NCBI RefSeq assembly: GCF_029633865.1
Contig: NC_079211.1
Location: 63,843,002 to 63,907,001, forward strand
Direction of reading: 5' to 3'
Source of the DNA: Lampris incognitus
Lineage: Eukaryota > Chordata > Actinopteri > Lampriformes > Lampridae
Length of the DNA stretch: 64,000 nt
Under the pieces are notes generated by a model. That model was not told the DNA's origin, made no database searches, and saw only the letters and a program-made list of their open reading frames with translations. Position 1 is the stretch's first letter, and each line of letters opens with the position of its first letter. Positions 58,011-64,000 of the stretch are shown here, piece after piece. A program made the translations under genes and the position numbers.

Positions 58011-59451
58011 TCGATAATCTTTGCAAGGCCTCAGGCTGCCCTTCTATGCCACAAAAAAGAAGCCCGCCGCCACCGGGGAAGACGAGGGCCTTATGATTCC
58101 TGAGGCCAGGGACTCTGGTATAATTGCACATAGCCTCCTTCTCTGGGACGGAGAGGTTATACAACCGACCGGTGGGAAGGGCGGCCCCGGGAAAGAGATC
58201 TATGGCACAATCATAGGGACGGTGAGGGGGGGGGGGAAGTGCACTCTCTTTACTAAATACAGGGGCTAAATCGTGATAAATGGAAGGAACACCAGTGAGA
58301 TCCGTGGGTGGAGGCACGGGTCTGAGGCCGCTGGACGGGGAGTGGGCGGAGCGAAGGCAGTTGGCATGACACGCAACGCTCCAACCCAAAATCCGCCCAG
58401 TAGACCAAGAGATGTAGGGATCGTGCCGTTCCAACCACGGTCTTCCTAAAACCAGGGGCGCTGTGGGGGCGTGCAAAACCAAGAAACGGATAGCTTCCAC
58501 GTGATTACCCGAAAGAGTGAGGGTGAGGGAAGCAGTGCTGTGTGTGATTTTACCAAGTGAACGTCCATCTAGGGATTGGGCTGTGAGGGATGTGTCTAGG
58601 GGGACGAGTGGAATGCCGGCCTGCCGGGCCAGCGAGGTGTCCATCAAACACTCGTCCGCCCCCGAATCCAGGAGTGCACCAACAGACAGTGAGCAGTTAC
58701 CCCAGGTGAGAGTGACCGGAAAAAGGTGGTTGTGCTCCTTCTTGGGCTGGGGCTCAGGAAGGGTCGTCAGACTCACTAGGACACCCCTCACTAGTGAGCC
58801 GGGTCTTTTTGGGCGAGTCGGGCAGGCCTTGATATAGTGGCCCGACCTCCCGCAGTAGAGGCAGAGGTGGCCATGCATCCTCTGCTCCCTAACTTCCAGC
58901 GGGAGCCGTGACCGACCCAACTGCATGGGCTCCTCCTCCGGCCTGGATCCAGAAGCCACCCAGGGTTGCGAGGGGGAGTGTGAGGGTGGAGAGAGCCCAC
59001 GGGACGCTGACCCAGGGAAGGCACCGGTAGGACGGACGGGGGTTGGTCTATGGGAGGGGCCAGCGCGCGGGGCGCGTTCCTGGCGCCGCTCCCGCAGCCG
59101 TTCGTCCATCTGGAGGGCGAGGGTGACGAGCTCGTTGAAGGAGGCAGGGCGGTCCCGAACGATAAGATCTTTGATGGGCTCGCTCAGCCCCCTCCTGTAC
59201 GCGCTCTTGAGCGCAGTGTCATCCCACCCACTGTCTGCCGCGAGTATCCTTACCTCCAGGGAATACTCTGCCACCGACCTGGCTCCCTGTTGGATGGAAT
59301 GGAGGCGGCCGGCAGCGTCCTGCCCGTCAGCTGGGTGGTCGAACACCAGATTGAACTCGCGGCGGAAGGCACCATAGTCCGAGGCGAGCTGCTCGGTACG
59401 GCCTACCGCCGCTATGGCCCAGCTGAGGGCTTTGCCGGTGAGGAGGGACAT
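58000..59451 (-). CDS. Gypsy Gag (part), zinc knuckle and protease, 483 open codons
   Basis: The capsid-like part reads [40 protein letters not shown] and [20 protein letters not shown]. The CCHC knuckle is [15 protein letters not shown], and the protease site is [20 protein letters not shown] (DSG intact), with [16 protein letters not shown] as the second part. The frame then runs into the RT N-terminus ([20 protein letters not shown]) before shifting near 58140. The first Gag part (59579-59929, starting MDPGKPKERTVP) is in another frame. Confidence 0.92.
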   Translation of the reverse strand: MSLLTGKALSWAIAAVGRTEQLASDYGAFRREFNLVFDHPADGQDAAGRLHSIQQGARSVAEYSLEVRILAADSGWDDTALKSAYRRGLSEPIKDLIVRDRPASFNELVTLALQMDERLRERRQERAPRAGPSHRPTPVRPTGAFPGSASRGLSPPSHSPSQPWVASGSRPEEEPMQLGRSRLPLEVREQRMHGHLCLYCGRSGHYIKACPTRPKRPGSLVRGVLVSLTTLPEPQPKKEHNHLFPVTLTWGNCSLSVGALLDSGADECLMDTSLARQAGIPLVPLDTSLTAQSLDGRSLGKITHSTASLTLTLSGNHVEAIRFLVLHAPTAPLVLGRPWLERHDPYISWSTGRILGWSVACHANCLRSAHSPSSGLRPVPPPTDLTGVPSIYHDLAPVFSKESALPPPPHRPYDCAIDLFPGAALPTGRLYNLSVPEKEAMCNYTRVPGLRNHKALVFPGGGGLLFCGIEGQPEALQRLSNVK

Positions 59452-59578
59452 GACAAGGGCTACCTTGGTCTCTCCTGTCCTATACCTAGCTGGCTGGTGT
59501 TTGAACAGGAGCTCACACTGACCAAGGAAACCCCTGCACAGCTCGAACTCCCCACCGAAGGCCTTGGGGCAGGGGAGG

Positions 59579-59929
59579 TTAGGCTCGCACCGGGGGTCGA
59601 CTCGGAGGGGGAACGTCGGGACCAGGAACGGGGAAACCGGAGGCCGAGCTGGGGGCAGAGACCGAGGCCAGGGCAGGGTGGTCGCTCATCCTGGAGACCG
59701 CTGTGGAGAGTGCAGCGATCTGCGCGGTGAGGGCATCTAACGTGCTCGTCGCGGCCTGGGAGCCGGACTGAAGATCGCTGATCTCTCCGGTGACACGGGT
59801 GAAGGCAGTAGTAAGCTCTGAGCAGAGAGAGGCAAGTTGGCAACTGTGACTTCTTACTACTGCCTCTAGGGGGACGGGACTCAGGGGCGTCACAGGGACC
59901 GTCCGCTCCTTGGGTTTGCCTGGGTCCAT
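59579..59929 (-). pseudogene. N-terminal Gag block of the Gypsy element
   Basis: It starts at an ATG 17 bases inside the 5' LTR boundary (MDPGKPKERTVPVTPLSPVP). A coiled-coil-like stretch follows (SLCSELTTAFTRVTGEISDL, TLDALTAQIAALSTAVSRMS) and then a Pro-rich tail. A stop at about 59580 separates it from the capsid part. The closely related Gag start at 62877 shows a similar design (SVLGQHSQVLQGMADALRGL). Confidence 0.8.
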
Positions 59930-60745
59930 AATGGCTTCGACGTTCTGTTATGCTCGCGCACCAGAACCTGACCCGTGTGGCGAAACCCAAGACAGACAGA
60001 CACGAGATGACTTCTAAGTCTACAAAGGGGGGTTTTATTGTGGGAGGGAAATGTATGGTGAAAAAAGGCGTTCTGTTAGTGGGATGTGTGAATAAACTGT
60101 GTGGTGTCCCGTGGTTTGCGTGTATAACTATGTGTGAGTGTTTTTAGCCAATGTGTGGTGCGGTATGTAAATGACCAGGAGGTGTTGAAGAAATGTGCGT
60201 GCACCTGGCGAGAAAGTCCAGTCCGTGATCCAAGAGGGGTTGTCCGAGAAAGTCCAGGTCCGAGATCCGGGAAGTCGAGTCCGAAAGGAGGGGTCCAGGT
60301 AGAGGGACAAGGGGGGAGATCGCAGGAGAGGTCAGGGGAGAAACGTGAAGGTCGCTGGGGACGAGGGAGACGCGGGGAGCCGTGGAAATCGCGGAGGGAG
60401 AGTCTTGGGAGGAAACAGAGACACGAAGATAAGACACTGGGGAATAAACAGAAAGCAAGGAACGCTGGAGGGCTTATCAGAACTTCACCGCAGGGTTCAG
60501 TACGTCGAAGCACTGAGAGACGTTCTGGGAGGCTTTTTGTAGAAGGCTGCCTGATTGCCACAGGTGTGCCTGATGGATGATGGCAAACACCTGGTGCAGT
60601 GCAGCGCTCGTCTCAGAGCGCGAGCCGAGCGCTCGGATGTTTCCGGCACGTCCGAGCTGGGGGAGTGGCTTGAACGTGCCGGGGAGGCAGCTCGGGGCGG
60701 TGTAACAACAACAATTGCAACGACTATTGGACCTGCTTTTATAAG

Positions 60746-61851
60746 GTAAGACCCACTTTTATTTATTAATGCATTGATGATTATCTATGGGCCATTAATA
60801 CGTTGACATTTACCGTACGGTTGGGTATTAGGCTATAGTATACAGTGTGGGAATTTTATTTACCGGTAGCTTTCGGCAGTGTTGCCCGACCCCCCCCCAA
60901 AAAAATATGTTTCTGGCTACGGGCCTGACAAGGTGAGATTTTTCTTTTTCTTTTTTAGCATTCGAATATTTCTTTGCAAAAGTCTTAGGTATTCAAAAAT
61001 TGAAAATGCATTCAAACACTTCGTACAGTTAATAATCATTTTCCCAAAATAACGTATTCAAAAAATTAAGGTGTCATGTTTAATCATTGGTCAATATTTA
61101 ATGCTGTTGAAATAATATCAAGATATTGTTATTGTTGTTGTTATTATTATTATTATATTATTATTATTATAAAATAAACTGTATTTTATATCAACAAACG
61201 ATATTTCTATTCAGATTAATTGCCGCTGATATGACAATCATTGATTGCATTGTCTATTAAGTCAACTTGCATTATTGGCAAAATATTTTGTAGGATTCAA
61301 AACTTCTTCGGTTGACCTATAACTCTCTCTACATGTATCCTGACATTTGAAAGACGTCGTGATTCATCCACATTTTTGGCTGGCAGTTGACTTTTTCCTT
61401 TTGTGAATTTCGGGCTCTTTAGATAAGCACCCTTTTTGGCAAGTTTATCTTCCACCATAAAACCTCTATCTGTTAATATACAGTCCTCTGGTTAAATATT
61501 GTCTAAAAATCCAGACTCCATAGTTATTTGTTTGCCAGAAACACGACGACCCTAGCCAGATGATAGAAACATGACAGCCCCAGCAGGGCTTATGCCTATC
61601 AAATATTTGGAGGTATTATTGTGCTTATAATTCGATCAAGTCTGCGCCCAGGCAGTCAGAATTATTGGTATCTCAATGAAGACTTAGTACAGTCAATAAC
61701 GCAAACCCAGTCTCTGTATTTACTTTAAAATGCATTAGGTAAATTCAGGTGAATTTCAGCCCTACTAGGCCAGATAGTGAGATTCTGAAGGGCTGAGGCG
61801 ATTCCTGGTAACTAGGGACGATACATTTTGGACACCAAAGTCGTTGTCAAA
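60746..61851. other. hAT right end and AT-rich spacer
   Basis: 60746-60927 is the remaining hAT non-coding end. From 60936 the sequence is AT-rich with a (TTA)n run at about 61128-61170. No gene is recognised. Confidence 0.55.
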
Positions 61852-62479
61852 TCATAGCGATAGACAATGTCCTCGTTTAATAAGCCAACTCAGTTTCATG
61901 AAAACTGTCAAGCACTGAACTAGAGCATGACCCAGAATGCAAACACACTGGAGGATAGGGCAAAAATTAAGTCCTTTATTCAGAGGAGGGTTCGGTAGGG
62001 AGCCCTCTTTAACTGGCTTGACTTGGCTGACGTGGAAGGTGGGATGAAGTCTCCTGGACGGACCTAGGCAGTTTGAGTTTCCCAGCAACCGGATTAATAA
62101 CTTTGGAAATGGGGAATTGACCAACAAACCTGCGAGCCAGTTTCTTGGATTCCACCTGCAGGGGAAAGTCCGTGGTGGAGAGCCACACTCTGTCCACTTG
62201 TGTAGGAGGGAGCCAAGGTCCGCCGCCGATCCGCTGCTCTCTTGTACCGTTCAGAGTTGCGAAGAAGCATACGTGGAGCCCGGTCCCAGGTGCGTCGACA
62301 TCGGCGGACCATGGCCAAAGCAAATGGAACGCTGATCTCCTGCTCGAGAGCCGGGAACAGGGGCGGCGGATAACCATGGACACACTGGAACGGAGAGAGG
62401 CCAGAGGAAGCACAGTGGAGGGTGTTGTGTGCATACTCGACTCAGGTGAGTTGTTTAGTCCATGTGTTGGGGTTCCGGG
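61852..62479 (-). pseudogene. Gypsy integrase C-terminal fragment, minus strand
   Basis: Minus-strand frames read [20 protein letters not shown], then [40 protein letters not shown] and [13 protein letters not shown], the C-terminal region of a chromodomain-type Gypsy integrase of a different subfamily from 54718-60713. Frames shift at about 62110 and 62200. It abuts a plus-strand LTR at 62480 head to head. Confidence 0.8.
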
Positions 62480-62860
62480 TGTCACAGCCTCTCGCCCTTG
62501 ACATCAAAGCGTTCGCCCTTGACACCTGCTGCCCCCCTGTCACAGCCTCTCTCTCTTGACTTCCAAGCAATCGGCCTCTCGCCCTTGACATTAAAGCGTT
62601 CGCCCCTGACACCAGCTGGCCATCAAAGCAGTCAGCCGCTCTCCCTCGACATCAAAGCGATCATCACCCTTAAAAAGCCTCCACTGTGGTCCAGTCTTCG
62701 CTGGAACGTCGCCTTTCATGGACTTCTGCCTGCCTGCCTGCCTACCTGCCACTGAGCCGACTCCTGCTCTACCCCTGAGATCGGTTACTTCAATAAAGAC
62801 TTGATTCTTCCCTTACCTGGTTGTCCCGTCTGCTTTTGGGTTCTTTCCCGATACGTGACA
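62480..62860 (+). repeat. LTR of a further Gypsy element
   Basis: Starts TGTCACAGCCTC and ends ATACGTGACA, so the ends are TGTCA...TGACA (381 bp). A short repeated phrase (CGCCCTTGACA, TCAAAGCG) occurs several times in the first 180 bases. CAATAAAGAC near 62790 could serve as the polyadenylation signal. The plus-strand Gag start follows 16 bases downstream. Confidence 0.78.
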
Positions 62861-62876
62861 GTACGTTCCAGCCACT

Positions 62877-63113
62877 ATGGACCCAGCAGACCATTCCACC
62901 ACAGACCTGGCCACGGTCTGCCAGGCTGTAGCCAACCAGGAATCGGTCCTCGGCCAGCACAGCCAGGTGCTACAGGGGATGGCTGACGCCCTCCGTGGGC
63001 TCAGCTCAAAGATCTCCGGAATCCAGACCCAACTTAGTGCCTCCGCTAGCCCAGGATCCGCCCCTCCAGCTCCGCCACCCCCAGCGCCATCAACTTCGGC
63101 TAAGGAACCATGG
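62877..63113 (+). pseudogene. Gypsy Gag N-terminal fragment
   Basis: ATG at 62877 opens a frame (MDPADHSTTDLATVCQAVAN, ESVLGQHSQVLQGMADALRG, LSSKISGIQTQLSAS, then a Pro/Ala/Ser run). Design and start match Gag of chromodomain Gypsy elements, including the MDP start seen at 59929. Gypsy-like sequence ends near 63113, so only an LTR and about 80 codons remain. Confidence 0.78.
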
Positions 63114-63700
63114 GTGTTAAAATGTGTTGTTTCCTTCTACTAATGAGACGTTACAACTCGTTTCAACCCCACTGGGCTATAAACTTTAATAATAACTTCG
63201 GCACGTAAGGTTATGCATCATGATCGGTCCGTTATTCCAGGTGCAACAACCTAAACGACCCCCGTGTAAACAAGGAACTAAACAATGGTTCCTAACAATA
63301 GTTCCTATTGTTACATCCTTTCTCTTTTCAGTTTCTTCTTTTTTTTAGAACCTTTAATACATTTTTTTAATTGTCTATTGCTGTAAACAATAAAATACAA
63401 ACAAAACTCTTTGCTACTAACAGTGTACGAATATCAACATTCAAAATGTTTTTCATATTAACAATGACATATATTTATCAGTTACTTATAGCTCCTAATG
63501 AAAATGAACATTATCAACGACTGTGTATCAAAGTGCTATGGCTTTTCTTCACAGTTTAACATAACCAATGTTTAAATGAATACCTCAACTTGCAGATAAC
63601 CAGGTGAACAAGAACACATGTACACAACATTTGTGATTCACTTTTTTTTCCTTTTTTTTTTATTCATGCCCCCCCCAAAAGTCCATTAGTGCTACAGATC
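63114..63700. other. AT-rich spacer
   Basis: No gene. T-runs at 63330-63370 and 63640-63665. Confidence 0.5.
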
Positions 63701-64000
63701 CATTCATCTGTGTGAGGTCACAAAGTCTTTGTATCGCTGCGGCTGCACAACAGAGCGGCCTGATCTGGTGGTAACAGGGTTGGCCCTGTCACCAGTGTCC
63801 TTGGTTTTGTTTCCTGCTAAGACACTGCGAGAAGGAACACTCTCTGAATGTCCGGGTTCAACACTCTCTGGCTGACTGGGGCTGCTGATCTCCATGTCCA
63901 TAGTGTCAGTGAAGATTGCCCCTGGTGCATGCCTGAGGTGTCTGCGATTTCTCCTGATGACACCACCCGTGTGCAGCTGGACCTCATAGGATCTCCTATC
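63701..64000 (-). pseudogene. C-terminal end of a Ty3/Gypsy polyprotein, cut by the window edge
   Basis: The minus strand reads RSYEVQLHTGGVIRRNRRHL from the window edge, then a Ser/Pro/Glu-rich segment with MDMEISSPSQPESVEPGHSE and finally VTTRSGRSVVQPQRYKDFVT before a stop. This is the standard tail of Gypsy integrases (R-S-Y-x-V ... R-N-R-x-H-L ... T-R-S-G-R). The frame is open over this part; the rest lies outside the window. Confidence 0.8.

Larger units (their letters stand above)
54718..60713 (-). mobile_element. Full-length Ty3/Gypsy chromodomain retrotransposon (6.0 kb)
   Basis: LTRs are at 59946-60713 (5' LTR on the minus strand, 768 bp) and 54718-55473 (3' LTR, 756 bp), nearly identical apart from small indels. 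On the minus strand they begin TGTTGT and end GCATAACA. The 5-bp target-site duplication is ATTGC (54713-54717 and 60714-60718). A polypurine tract (C-run at 55476-55488) adjoins the 3' LTR. The coding order is Gag, zinc knuckle, protease, RT, RNase H, integrase, chromodomain. A few frameshifts split the polyprotein; the long frames and similar LTRs suggest a fairly recent insertion. Confidence 0.95.
53674..60927 (+). mobile_element. hAT transposon, non-autonomous, interrupted by a Gypsy element
   Basis: The ends are CAGACACGTAGCCAG on the left and CTGGCTACGGGCCTG on the right, which pair as imperfect inverted repeats; C-runs lie just inside both. An 8-bp target-site duplication, ACAAGGTG, is at 53666-53673 and 60928-60935, as expected of hAT. 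Its first three bases are the end of the preceding LTR, so hAT inserted at the LTR element's edge. Without the Gypsy insertion (54718-60713) the element is about 1.25 kb, so most of the transposase has been lost. Confidence 0.9.

Overview
This is teleost fish nuclear DNA. The evidence is the repeat content: RTE/Rex3-type, Rex1-type and L2-type LINEs, a Penelope element with a GIY-YIG domain, two Tc1-like families plus an inverted Tc1 fragment, a hAT element, several Ty3/Gypsy elements, tRNA-derived SINEs and very long (GT)n and (AT)n tracts. I find no prokaryotic genes, rRNA, tRNA genes or CRISPR array.

The one recognisable host gene lies on the + strand from about 20.9 kb to 47.6 kb. Its last three exons (43049-43092, 43522-43628, 47557-47618) splice in a consistent frame into the third SH3 domain and C-terminus of a SORBS2-type (ArgBP2, sorbin and SH3 domain) adaptor. 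Upstream are two symmetrical phase 0/0 Ser/Pro-rich exons (23759-23935 and 35915-36025) and a large exon-like ORF (20909-22375), probably the linker between SH3-2 and SH3-3. The N-terminal SoHo domain, SH3-1 and SH3-2 are not in the window. The introns are inflated by transposons and minisatellites.

Layout. 1-1.8 kb: unassigned. 1.84-5.4 kb: a Rex3/RTE LINE split by an inverted-repeat element that is itself split by an intact Tc1-like transposon. 6.95-9.64 kb: rearranged copies of a non-autonomous LTR element with Pro/Ala-coding minisatellites. 10-11.2 kb: decayed Gypsy integrase. 12.6-14.3 kb: a SINE-like element carrying three tandem arrays. 14.4-16 kb: Penelope. 16.2-17.3 kb: RTE endonuclease. 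18.1-20.5 kb: GT repeats and a broken Tc1. 20.9-47.6 kb: the sorbs2 region, holding a Gypsy element with a PNMA-like Gag (26.6-31.9 kb), Rex1 and L2 LINEs, a SINE split by an RTE insertion, an inverted Tc1 fragment and more of the LTR element (38.2-40.8 kb). 51-64 kb: Rex3, then a nest of LTR element, hAT element and a full-length chromodomain Gypsy element with target-site duplications at each level, then two further Gypsy fragments.

The most unusual feature is in the last sorbs2 intron. About 1.75 kb of 41-bp tandem repeats is built from the 3' end of the preceding SH3 coding exon plus its own 5' splice site, so the splice donor is copied roughly forty times. Other notable points are several nested insertions with readable target-site duplications, a palindromic LTR element, and minisatellites that began inside mobile elements.
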